64,000 nt of DNA. Source: Tubulanus polymorphus. Lineage: Eukaryota > Nemertea > Palaeonemertea > Tubulaniformes > Tubulanidae. Shown here one piece after another: positions 34,878-46,900 of this stretch (the stretch's first letter is position 1; the number at the start of each line of letters is the position of its first letter). Location of the stretch: positions 3,100,001 to 3,164,000 of the forward strand of contig NC_134026.1 in NCBI RefSeq assembly GCF_964204645.1, in the 5' to 3' direction. A program made the translations under genes and the position numbers. The notes under the pieces are model-generated. The model was given only the letters and a program-made list of their open reading frames with translations. It was not told the origin of the DNA and searched no databases.

Positions 34878-36720
34878 TAGTAGAATGTATACTTTTATAT
34901 TGTAAATATCAATGATAAATGGAAAAAAAATGGAAGTGAAATATGTATTCTTCTGTTTGTTTTGTATTGGATTCTCAATTTCGGAGCTGCTTCAGATGTT
35001 GAAGAGTTTCAATATTTCAGGAGTTTTTGAAGTGATCAATGTTGTAGTAGTGGTTGGACAGTCGACAGTAATGCACAATCAGGGGACCTCAGTGTTAGCA
35101 AATATTGATATGTGACGATGACTTAGCCGAATATATGGAAAAATATATGGTAACCAACTATAGTCGATTTTGACCGAAGATCTTTATTCCGTTCGTGCCA
35201 AAAGCTATAGTTCGTTAATTCAGTCATGGAGGTCTCTCGTACCTGTTTATGAGGTCCAATACAATCATAGAATATAAAAAAGAAATATCGAGTATGGTTT
35301 GCACCCTACTTTGGATTGGGCTGTGTATGTAGAACTGGCTGAAGAAGCGATTTCCTTCAAAATTCTCAAAACGACAACAAAATAGTTTCATTCATTCTAC
35401 ATGATTATAACTGTTTATTAGTGGTCTTTCTATTCACATGATAATGCTTACAATTTGTACAGAGAGAGCAGTGAATATGTACATACACAGCAACTTGCAC
35501 AACATAACAGGAATAGTTGAAAAAAATATCTTGGTCAACGGCAAACGCTACTAAATCGCGCCAACGAATTATGGCATTGCTTCGTCACCAAGATATATAG
35601 TCATGATTAAAATTCTATCAGTAAAAAACATTCAAACTAAATGATACCTCGTATGCTTAGAGAGGGAAAGTCTGGAATGAGACAAAACTCTTCTGGGCCA
35701 GTTTTTAAAAAGGTAATAAGCGCTTGAAGAGGAAATGAGAAGGAATATAACGTTCATTAACAGGTTATATATCATCACCACAGTCAACAAACGTGTTTCT
35801 AACAACAAAATTTTAACGGAATTGTATTGCTTATAAGTCTTTTTAAAAACTTAATAAATAAAAGGACATTTTTGTAGTCCAAAAAAATGTACATAGATTT
35901 GTAAAAATGCGTGAAACAACAAGCGATATTCAATGAAAGATTAATCCGCGTTCAACAGGCGATTCACATGATAAGAAAACTGTGGATGAAGATATTTGTA
36001 TTTGCTACTTATTCCTTTATTCAAAATGACTAAGTCGTTGAAACAATGACTACACGAACTAACTACGAAAACATGAATAAAATCAGAAGAAACTCAAAAG
36101 TTATTTGGGATCAGGGAATATAGAGATATGCCTCAAACCAGTGAAACTTTTAGCCCATGATACAAAATATTTCTAATCTCAAATATCTGCACTACATGGA
36201 TATGTTACACATGTATGATTATAATGTGATATAATAGTATTAATAATAATAATGATAATAATAATCATATAATTATTAATGATGATAATATTGAAATGTG
36301 TTATACATTATTGTTACTGATCGATAAAATAGCATATTAAAGTATAAAAAATCTCTATTTTTACAAACACCTCTGTAAAAGTTGAACGCCCATCTAATTT
36401 ATAGTACAGAATCAAATCAGAATTTACACAATGTTTTAAACATGCACAGTCATTACATAATTCTGCAACACAGGACTCCCATAAAGAATTTTCACGAACT
36501 TTGGTTTTTAAGTATAGTCAACCTTCGATATACCATCTACATCGGATTTTCAGGGTTTTGGCTGTATAGAGAATGTAGCGGGTTAATTTTCTGACTAGTT
36601 CCAAGACAAAATGCAGATGTTCCACACTTTGACGTGGAGAATAGATAATAAGTTTAAAACATTCTGATTAAAAAGAAGAATAAAAGCGAATTTCATTCAT
36701 CAAAAATTAAAAACAAAAGG

Positions 36721-36785
36721 ACACGAAGTTTTGAACTCTCGCTAGAGATCATCGTCTTCTCTAGCGAGAGTTCAAAACTTCGTGT
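36721..36785. repeat. Perfect 28-bp-stem hairpin
   Basis: ACACGAAGTTTTGAACTCTC and the next 8 nt are exactly repeated in reverse complement at 36758-36785 around a 9-nt loop. No mismatches were seen. A pre-miRNA is possible by size, but perfect pairing better fits a recent foldback or MITE. Confidence 0.9.
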
Positions 36786-38300
36786 CTGATTTTAACCTGT
36801 AATAAATAAAAATCGCTTTCACTCTTTTAAACTTTGTATATAGCGGATTTTAAACTTATTGCAGATATACCGTTTTTAGATAAAAACCCTGCGTTAGGCA
36901 GGGTGGCGGTATATCGGGGTCGACTAAAGTAGAACGAATTCATCATTCAAATAAATGTTTGGACACACTTGCTAACGCCAGGTCTGCCAGCATCTTCGTG
37001 GTCATTCGAGGCTTCTCAATATATACACGGGCCAGTAAGGAACTCAGGAGAACGTGCATTTTTGTTTCAAAAAAACCTTAGAAATGATTTCAATCACAGC
37101 AACATAGAACATTATGTAGCTACGTACAAACCTGCAAAGAGTTATCAAAGCGTTTGTAGATAGAGCTAGAAGCATGAGAAATGGAGTGAAGTATTTATCT
37201 ACGTTAAGTAGCAAGATAGTTAGAAGTTTCACTTTATACTCTTGATCGCCACACTTTTGATGACGTTTGGGCGAAAAATTGAACACAGATCGAAAATCAA
37301 TGCAGACGATATGTCGTTTACGTGTGTTATTCACATTCAATTACTTATTAGTTTGCATCACTCCACGAGCTCCAGGTGGAAAATACTCGATGGCAAATAG
37401 TTGATGACGAATTGTTTTCTTCGGTATTCGACTTCTCTGTGTATAAACAAAGTTTTATTTAGCTCCGCAAACAGAAATATATTCGATTTTGTCGTAAAAA
37501 TATATATATGTACAACATTTCAAAATATGTTTGATGTATCGTCGTCTTACTGTCTGATCACTCTAACAATGACGACATTGTCATTTTACATTTGTATATA
37601 TATATCATACTGGCTTTAGGCTTATCTAAGCTTGTTGAGAATTTTGAATGTCAAGAGGATAATTAAATTGAAAAAAAGAAATCTATTAACAAACTGATCA
37701 ATAGGTCGAGTTCGATGACACTGATGTATGCGACGCAAGAAAATCGTATCCTAGATTTAATGAAGCGTATGAAATAAAGTACATTTACATTTTTAGCTGA
37801 ATATACCTTATAGGCGTAACCGTAAACTACGTACATATAGAGATATAGTAGAGTCCAAGTTTATTGTCTTTTTCTTTGTTTGTTTTATCATATTATATAG
37901 AAAGGAAGAACGTTAGACCACAAAAACACAACACGAAAGTGCAGCTTATAATTATTATATGAAAGCTAGTATTTGCATATATTAAGAAGTTTAGAGGTTC
38001 TTTGTAACGATATGGCTATTTTTATGTATTAAGATGTGTTTTAAACTGACTGTATGTGATCTAATCATAGCGCCGCTGTAAAGATCTTTTGCAACAGCAC
38101 CGAAATAACTCTCGAATCGACTAATTTTGATCACCATTTCGGAGAACAAAACTGATTACGTAAAATCAATTTTGTAAGACTATTTCTGATTACTCGTAGT
38201 AATCGCCGGCTCCATTGACGCGCTACGTTATTCTCTTTTAGATAAATGATATGTTTATAGATATGGGACTACGCGAGAAATCCTACAATAATTCAGCTTA

Positions 38301-38480
38301 AGATGTAAAGTTCTTGTATATATTTGAGCAACGTTTCGGCTGAAGACTATTTATCAGCCATCATCAGTACGCCCAATGATGGCTAATAGTCCTTAGCCGA
38401 AACGTTGCTCAAACCAGGAAAAGTGTGATGAGAACATCTGCTCAAACTATAGACTCTTTTTACTATAGAACTTTACATCT
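38301..38480. repeat. Nested inverted repeat with hammerhead-like core
   Basis: Inner arms 38324-38365 and 38374-38413 (TTTGAGCAACGTTTCGGCTG against AGCCGAAACGTTGCTCAAA). Outer arms AGATGTAAAGTTCT (38301-38314) and AGAACTTTACATCT (38467-38480). On the minus strand 38367-38333 reads CTGATGA, a GGCTG/CAGCC stem, then GAAAC. See findings. Confidence 0.8.
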
Positions 38481-39423
38481 TTGGTGGAATTTATTGCGGG
38501 ATTTCACTCGTATATTCAACTTACACGGATATTGTGTATCCTTTCGATTGATTATGATTACAGTGATATATTTCATCTCAGATCAGACCACGGCTAGTTT
38601 TTCTTTTTTTTCGTACGCGTACGTATCTTATATTTGCTAGGTATCTATATATTCGCAATTATACACGAGATATGAAGAAATTTGTACGTGATAATCTACC
38701 GGGTTTATGCTAGGTATATAAAATGTTCGAGTCATCGTAAGCATAATTATATGACTATTACTTATAACATAATTAATACGTTTTCATATACAAAACTGTG
38801 ACTTAACCTTGACCATAGCCTCCTTGATGTTAGGATGTTATGCGAAAACTAGAATACAAATATAAAGTTTGCTAAATGATTTATAACAAGGTAAATTCTA
38901 TAATTTCTATATATAACCGAAATGTTTTTGTATATATATATATGTATTTATATATATATATATAACATACCGTATAGGACTTATTTAAGTTTTGTGCATG
39001 CTTTGCCCTTTAATACGAGAAGATCGTCGTACGAGTGCAATTTTTCATAGTTATATTCTTGTCATTTAGTTGCCGTAACTGATCAACTTTATCCAAGAAA
39101 TAGTATATATTATAATGAACCTAATATGCAATAAGGGCAACTTTCAGCGGAAAAGATATATAACCAATGATGTTTTTTTTTCAGTTAATTCAATACTTCT
39201 GAACGATACGTCATCGCGTTCATACATATATGGCCATGGTTAGATCCATACTATGAGATATACATCTATATATTATTTGAAGTAGATGATATTTCGACTA
39301 ACAAATTGGTTAGATGATTGCGTCGTATATGGGTGATGTTACTACTTTCATTACTACACGAATCAATGGATGGAATCTATACGCGGAACGAGGTGTTAAC
39401 TTTACATCTATATCGTACAACTC

Positions 39424-39763
39424 ATCCTCCCCCGGCAGGGATTCGAACCTGATGGCATCGAGATTGCCACGGTACGAAACCCTGCCATAATCGACCGTGT
39501 GCGCAGATACATGCGCAGTTCAGATGATGTGATTTTTAGCCAATCAGAAATCCCGTTTTATTTTAGCCCGGGTTTTCCCATTTATAGTTCTTCCTTGAAA
39601 TTTGCCTCAACGATTATACAACGAGCAATCTGATTGGTGCCGCCAGTTTTCGTTCGGAACGCTGCGCATGTACCTGCGCACCCGGCCTACTGATGCAGGG
39701 GTTCGTGCCGTGGCTGAGTGTAGCGATGCCATCAGGTTCGAGTCCCTGCAGAGGGAGGATGCG
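39424..39763. repeat. Inverted pair of tRNA-like (B-box) segments
   Basis: The left arm (39424-39550) and the reverse complement of the right arm (about 39625-39763) share GCAGGGA(T/C)TCGAACCTGA, GATGGCATCG, GTGCGCAG(A/G)TACATGCGC and CCAATCAGA. Each arm contains a B-box-like GGTTCGA(A/G)TCCCTGC and an A-box-like GTGGCTGAGTG (right arm), but spacing is too short for a functional tRNA. It is probably two tRNA-derived SINE heads or one foldback element. Confidence 0.7.
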
Positions 39764-40825
39764 CACAACCGTAATAATCCTCGTCTCTGGAAGTTAGCAA
39801 AAATTCAACGATTTCAATTCGACGAGATTCAAAGAATTGTAGTAATAAACGTCATCGAAAAGTGACGATTCGAATCGACGTTCTGGCAATAGTTAGTCAG
39901 TACACACCATCTGGTTAAAAAATGTTATTACCTATATAACTGTCGACCTAACACGTAGAATATTTGAAAAATTATGCTATTTGTTCGCTATTTATGTGAA
40001 ACGCTCCGTATTATGTGTCATATTCGTTCATGACACGGGACAAATGTGAAGACAACACCGTTTTTTTCTAGAATAGAGATTTCCAGCAGTAAAAAATTAT
40101 CAGTAAAGCCAATTATCCAGGCAGTAGATAATAACCCACACGAGAGCAAAATATATGTAATCTCAATAACAAGCAGTTTCTTACAGTTATCCATGTCTGC
40201 TGGCTTTTCAATCATCAGATTCAAATACCCCACTGATTATTCGGTTGTCGTATCCTGCGTTGACTGTCGCAGGCGAGATGGTTTAATCGGTAATTTTTTC
40301 TTATTTCTGTCGAGTCTTCACGCAGTATCACAAACATCGCTTGTGCTCGGAAGCGGTTATCACATCAGAAAAACTAATAATTCCACTACTCCAAATCACA
40401 GTTTACAGCTTACCGTGTTATAACAATACAAAAACTATCTTATTAGCAGAGAAAAGGGCTTAATCTGAACTTGATGACGAAGTTTATATGTTATTTATTC
40501 TGAAAAGCACGTTCAGGACACTGAATTCTTCAGAATTCCACTAAGTATTTGAAATATACATCAATTCATCGAAGAAATGGTGGAATTTTTTTCTCATTTT
40601 CGTCACTGTATCTGTCACTATTTTGTTGTTGGATAGACTACTGACGTTTTTGATGTTTTATATGATGGCCTCGCCTTCCTCTAATTTTATGATACGAACG
40701 ACTGATCGAAACTAAATCGGAAACAAACTCGGGTCGTTCATTTGTGTAAATGTGAGATTTCACCTGAAGTTGAATCAAGCAGCACGTAACTGATGACGAC
40801 ACACACTAACTGTTGTTGCAGAAAT

Positions 40826-40903
40826 TCATCCAAGTACACCCCCTAACACTCCACACAATACTATTATAAGTACCGCGATACATATCATGATCATGATCTT
40901 CTT
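40826..40903 (-). CDS. STX1A: Syntaxin-1 alternative terminal exon c (most distal anchor)
   Basis: After acceptor TTTTTTGCAG the frame reads [12 protein letters not shown], then [13 protein letters not shown] and TGA: 25 residues. It is the anchor most like vertebrate syntaxin-1A (KKIMIIICCVVLG and a small Gly-rich end), so it is probably the ancestral one. It enters in phase 0 after the juxtamembrane KARR of exon 9, as the other two do. It lies 8.1 kb beyond exon 9. Confidence 0.92.
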   Translation of the reverse strand, partial: KKIMIMICIAVLIIVLCGVLGGVLG

Positions 40904-43900
40904 CTGCAAAAAATAGAAAAACGAAAACCCGTATCAATGATTGCGATCGCTTTCTTCAACTGAAGAAGAAAATAAGGGATGAAACGTTGACGATAGAATT
41001 AATGTATACATTAAAATATATGTAGATTCTAAAATTTCAAAAAGACTAATCTTTTCGATACAACAGATAGTGCCGAATAAAACATTTCTATACGTACGTA
41101 CGATTCATGCGTATTCTACTTATACCTGAAAATTCTGTAATAAATCAGCATTGTGTTCATTTGTCTCTCAATCCTCATAGATCGTCCTCTTTATGCACTC
41201 ATTTACAATACAACTCCAGGAAATTCAAGGGTTTTACAATATAGATTATAGATTCCAGGAAATTCGATTTAACTCACGGCGATGAATTCCGATTGCAGGT
41301 CTATCTCTACGAAGCGATCGCTCATCAAGCATCCCATCGATTACCAATTAATTTTTCTAAATTCTGAGGTCTCGTTAAAAAAGCAGCGGAATTTCAGTAG
41401 AATGAAAATCCTGTTCCAGAGTCAAAGTTCAATTCTCAGTACTGTGTTTATAGATTCTAGTAATTGACAAAATCTGAGCCAAGACTGACGAAGGCGACTT
41501 AATATGGTAAGCTAGATCAAAATCCGTAATGGAAGTACTTTTTTATCATTGTTGCGTAGGCACCGTATCACTAAGGAACATTTGGCAGTTTGTCAAGGTG
41601 AAATACGTGTCGGTTTCAGTCTTAGTTTTGTCTCAAGAAATGGTGAAAACAGACAACATCCACACAGTGAAAAACACAACTAACGACAACGAAAAAAGGA
41701 AGACAAACTAAAAATCTAACAGAACATAAAGACATGTTTTAATTTCTGCAGTAATAATAATAACTATAATATTAGTAAATATACATTTATATACAACATC
41801 TGTGAAATTTCATTCAAAAATCGTCATCAAATCTTGTCACTGATTGTTCAATATCACGTAAAACACAGACACAAAAATAGACACAAATTCATCATCGTGT
41901 TCAGCATCGAGAGAGACGTTCTAATAATTCATTTCTATTTCTCGAAATTACCACCGATATATGCAGAATTTCATCAATGCCCGAAAGTACTATACACAAT
42001 CGTCTTGAATTTCACCTAGATTTAGATGATAAAATGTCGTCCGTCGAATAGATACGGCATAAAGCAACCCACCACCTCCGCTTAATACGAGCCCGCAGGC
42101 TAACATTATATATTGTATTTCTATAAATTATTGATTCAACAAGTAAAAGGCAACTATTATAAAACGTGGCAGTCAAGTGAAGGTATATTAGTCTAACAAG
42201 TATTTGCGGAATTCATTTCGGGGGAAATCTTTTGACATTGAAACGAGAATTGATTAACCGAATGCGTGAGCAGTGGAATCTTATCAATCAGTCACGCCCT
42301 ACGGAGACTCGTAGGTCGACTTCTTCATCCGCCCTTTAAACAAATACTATTAAAAGAATCTATCCTTAGATTGAAATTATCGCACTCATTAGTTAGGTGT
42401 AGGCAGTGTTCAAAATATCAAATCCATAACTCGAAACGGTATACAAAAAATCAACCCTTAACAACTAAAATCTGGCCGTTGCAATTCAAACTAAATTCAC
42501 GGATCATCAACTCATCAATAATGAGTATCACACATAGTAACTTACCGAGTTAAACGATTGATGATCAACAAGATTTAGTTGTCATAATTCTCAGCCAGAA
42601 ATATTTCAATCATGAAATTGGCGAATGGATTGATATTCCTAGATTCATATTTGACCAGTTGTCCAGTGGACAGTTTGAATTACCGTAATATGAGGTCAAT
42701 GCATTTATGATCGCTACTATTATGTAACATCTGGTATTTGCATGGTATTTATAAGTGAATCATCCAAATCAGTACGAACTTCCAGCTTCCTTCATATATT
42801 TACAATTCATGGCATATTATGAATTTCAAAAATGTGATAAACTAAAATAAAATCAAGTAAAAGTGTAAGAAATAACTTTCAAAAACCTTATTCACCAACA
42901 ATACAGTTCAAATTCTCGTGACTCAAAAATCAAGATTTGGATATCAATCATTGTATGTAATGTCACACCCAACTAGGGTGCATTGAGTCCACCACACCTT
43001 TATCAAAGATGTAATAACAGTATATTTTAGGATAAATATGACAGACACTTAGGTTAGTAGAGAGCTGGGTAAATGTTAATATTGAATTCTTCACCACAGG
43101 AGTAGAAGTTCCGAACGACTGCAGTTCGATTCTTAGGAGATAAGACAAAATGAGACAATATTTTTCGATAATCCAAGCAAATGATTAGCACAAAACAAGA
43201 AGCAGCACGCGCAATAACTTCAACAATTTATAATCTCCATTATCAACGAAGTCTGACATTAACGAGATGGATTGCTTTATTGAAATATATATTAAACATT
43301 CTCCAATATAAACTATCGCTTCTATTATAGTTATCCACATTTGTTTCGTTATAAGAAGATTTGAAACATGTGTGACTCACTAAATGAGCTTTAAATTTCA
43401 TTGATAAATGAAATTTCTAGAATAGATCTAATGATTGTACAATTTGTTCTCCCTTGTGTTATATCTGTGACCATTTCGTATATTTCATAGTTAACAATTC
43501 AACAACCTTTTCAAAGACCTATATAACAGTGTACGTAGGCCATCCCCCCCGCATTGGGAAAGGAACTTTATACAAAAAGATGTCTAGTTCCCATGAATTC
43601 AGAAACTTAAACTCAAGTTAAATTGCAAAGGTGACCAATGCATACATTCTCATGCAGGTATCAATCCGCAAGTTGGACCAACCCTTGACAATTTTCCGCC
43701 ATTTTTACAATTTTTGATTTACAGGCTTTTAGGACTTTATCAGAGGATTTTTTTTTTTTGATTGGCAAAGAACTTACCAACAAATACATCACAAATGCCA
43801 GACATAGGACAATTATATCAAAAATACTGCAGATTGATACCTACATTGATCAAACTTTGGTCTTTTCAACCAGAATATAACAAACATTACAAATATGGAA

Positions 43901-46900
43901 TCAATTAAAGCACCAACTAAAATATTTACAAAAATTTACAAAAAATCAAACAATATCATATTTAAAATCAATTATTTAAATAATATGCAACATGATGGCT
44001 GACGAACAAGTGGTAGGCATACACAAAAAAAAAATAGATTTTCAAACATTAAGAATACTTTCTATTTCCGATCGGGTTTTTAAAAAAATCAGTTGCATCT
44101 CGAAACATCAATCAATGGCACAGAAATCATTTCAGATCAGAAATAGCGAGTATTTTATGAAATCAATACGCATAAGCAGCGTGTACGTTCCTGCACGTAT
44201 CAAACGAAACGAAGGACACAATCGATGACCTTCGTCGACCTTGATACGACAATCGCGTATATCGACGTTATTGAATCATTGCGACGAAAGCTTTGAAATA
44301 AATTAAAAGCATATTTTCATAATTTGATTTTTTTTTAGGTTGATAATCAATTATCATTTTTCAAATAGGAGGTTAAGTTATTCGTAGCTTTGCGCTATTA
44401 ATATTTTCAAATCTCACTCCGGCGACGAGATTGTGGCCACATGCATGAATATCTTTCACTGTTCCCAGTAGTCCCAGTTACTAACTCATGAGCCGAATAG
44501 AGCTTTCGGCTGTTACACGTTCACATGCCCTGGACTACATTTTTCAAGCTCCCCTGAGTCGGAATCGTTTTTTAAAGCTTAAGAAAACTTCGCTCTTTTC
44601 ATTCATTATTATTTAGGAACCGTAACGGCTATAATGATGGCTATAATCGCTAAAGCCACTATAATACACACAATAATGATGATCTTCTTCTGCAAATAAA
44701 CAAGAAAACAAAGAAAACTAATCTAGAGAATTATCTACAGTGGGTGCATCATAATGTGTACGAGCGATCTCGAATCAATGAAATCAGAATTGAAAATCAT
44801 CTCAAATGATTATAGAAAAAGCGACGAAAAATCACAAGTTTGGCGCGAAATGAAAATGTTTGCGACCGGAAACTAAATGACTGTGCATATACATAGTGCC
44901 TGAACATTGAATTCGATCCATCAAATTTTCAGTGGTAACGAAAAATCACCGAGAACGTTTTAAAATCGGAATCGAAATTTGAACTTCATCGAATAACGCA
45001 GAATACAATACAGACGTTATATGATATTTTGGTAGACGAGAAATGAAAGAAACTGGGCAAATCGTATAGAGCTGATTATACATACCGGTGCATGCATGCG
45101 TGAATGTGTGCAGGGTTAGAACAAACAAGCAGGCAGTACCAGAAAAAGCATCACTTCGCTAACTAAATAACTGATTGCATTTTTTAATATTTGAATATTT
45201 GATGTTAATTAATCAGTGATATAAATATCGTTAATAATTATATGTCACACAGATTCCGACTAAGTAATCGAAATAAACATCTGCGCAAGATCAATCAAAA
45301 TACAGTTTTAGCGAAACTGATAATACTGATTAGACCCTGTAGCTCTTTTGTGCCAGTTGATTAGAACTTGTATTATTGACGATACGAGAATTCAGATAGA
45401 TCGTGAGTAGATTTGATTTATATCACATTTAAGGTAATGGGTGGGATTAATTAGTATGGCTGCTATACATAGATCACCTTCCTTTAATAATACTTAATAA
45501 TACATGTACCTCGTATACGAAATATTGAATACTTATTAATGCGTTACGTATGATATTGGAGGTATGATATTTTTTGTCGTTCCACCAAACAATGGAAGTC
45601 AAGAATTCTTATACGCCTATTATCGAAAATTCATATGAAATTTTACTATTATTCATGAATTATCAGAGCAAATTACAATGCTACAAGTTACTAACAATTG
45701 TTGAATGAATCTAGGCTATTCATATATAATAACCATATACAGATTATATCTCATTTTAACAATAGTTTTGACTAATGATATTAGTACGGATATCAGCAGA
45801 AGAAAAATTCATTTCCTGTTAATACCAAATTAGCCACTACTCAATCAAGCAAAAATGAACAGATTTTCAGTAAACATCAAAAACTACTGAAAAGACCCTT
45901 ATCATATGGTGACCAATTTCTGAAGTATGTGTGTTAATGTTTAAGTATAAATAAGTGTAGGTTAAATGTAGCGTAACAGATTTTGGATTAGCACCTAACA
46001 TTTTTTGAACCACTAGTACGTAACGCACAGATCAACCATGATTTTGAGGATAACCTCAACTTTTGGGTTGTTAATATAAAAAATCCCACACTAAGAACGA
46101 AAAATTAAAGTCGGAAATGTTTCGGTAAAGCTAGGATATCAACGATCCTAATGGTCACAGTTCTGAGTTAAATTTGACTCTTAAGATATAACATCGAAAA
46201 TGAACTGATTTTAACTCAGAGTTAATTCTAACCCACAACTGTCGAACCGTGAATACTCGAATACTTCAGTATATAGTCGCAACGTTGAATACATTTTAGC
46301 CCAGGGTTTTATCGTTCGTTCATTAAGCGGGATTTTCTATCTTATCGTCGCGACACGGACCGAGTGTTTCATCGATGGTTATGTTAGATCGTGCCATCAA
46401 CTCAGCCAGGAATAGATACCGCTGGCACAATGGCTTCCGTGTTTAATTTAAGGTTATTTTACATATCTACGTTAGTTATAATAATGATAATGACGACAAT
46501 AGCAACCAAAAGAATACACAAGCCAAGAAGCAGCAACTTTTTCTGAAATTAAAATGAAAATAAAAATGCAAGACGTGAACGTGAAACGTGAGGTGCTTCG
46601 TGTAGAAATAATAAACAAGCGCATATAAAAACAAAAATACAGGGTTCCTACAGGACCACAATCTTCAAATTTGAGGGGCATTCGAGGGACTCTCAGGGTA
46701 TAATCACCTAAAATTCTAGGGTTATTTTAAGATAAACTCGGAACTTTCTAAATTGCTGGACAAGGGCAGAACTAGGATCGTTTGAACCCCTGAAATTGGA
46801 ATTATCACCTCGTTAGAAAGTTGTTTGAATAGTTCTTTAGAAATATGGGATCAAAAAGATTTTCTAAGGCATATTTTCAGAATTTGAGGGGTATTTGAGG

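Larger units (their letters stand above)
34878..40825. other. Intergenic / probable long 3'UTR of syntaxin-1
   Basis: About 6 kb without a recognisable coding exon. A minus-strand AATAAA (TTTATT near 35414-35420) would give the most distal syntaxin-1 transcript a 3'UTR of about 5.4 kb; very long 3'UTRs are common in neuronal genes, but this is inference. The stretch holds three inverted repeats (36721, 38301, 39424), AAT/AT-rich tracts near 36240 and 38928-38962, and several open frames without family similarity. Confidence 0.45.

Noticed and set aside
39424-39763. Functional tRNA genes
   Set aside because: The B box is good, but the A-to-B spacing is too short and no acceptor stem or anticodon arm can be drawn.
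39602-39865. Plus-strand 87-codon open frame
   Set aside because: It overlaps the tRNA-like inverted repeat and has no protein similarity.
42266-42553. Plus-strand 95-codon open frame
   Set aside because: No recognisable motif, and it lies antisense in the syntaxin-1 transcription unit.
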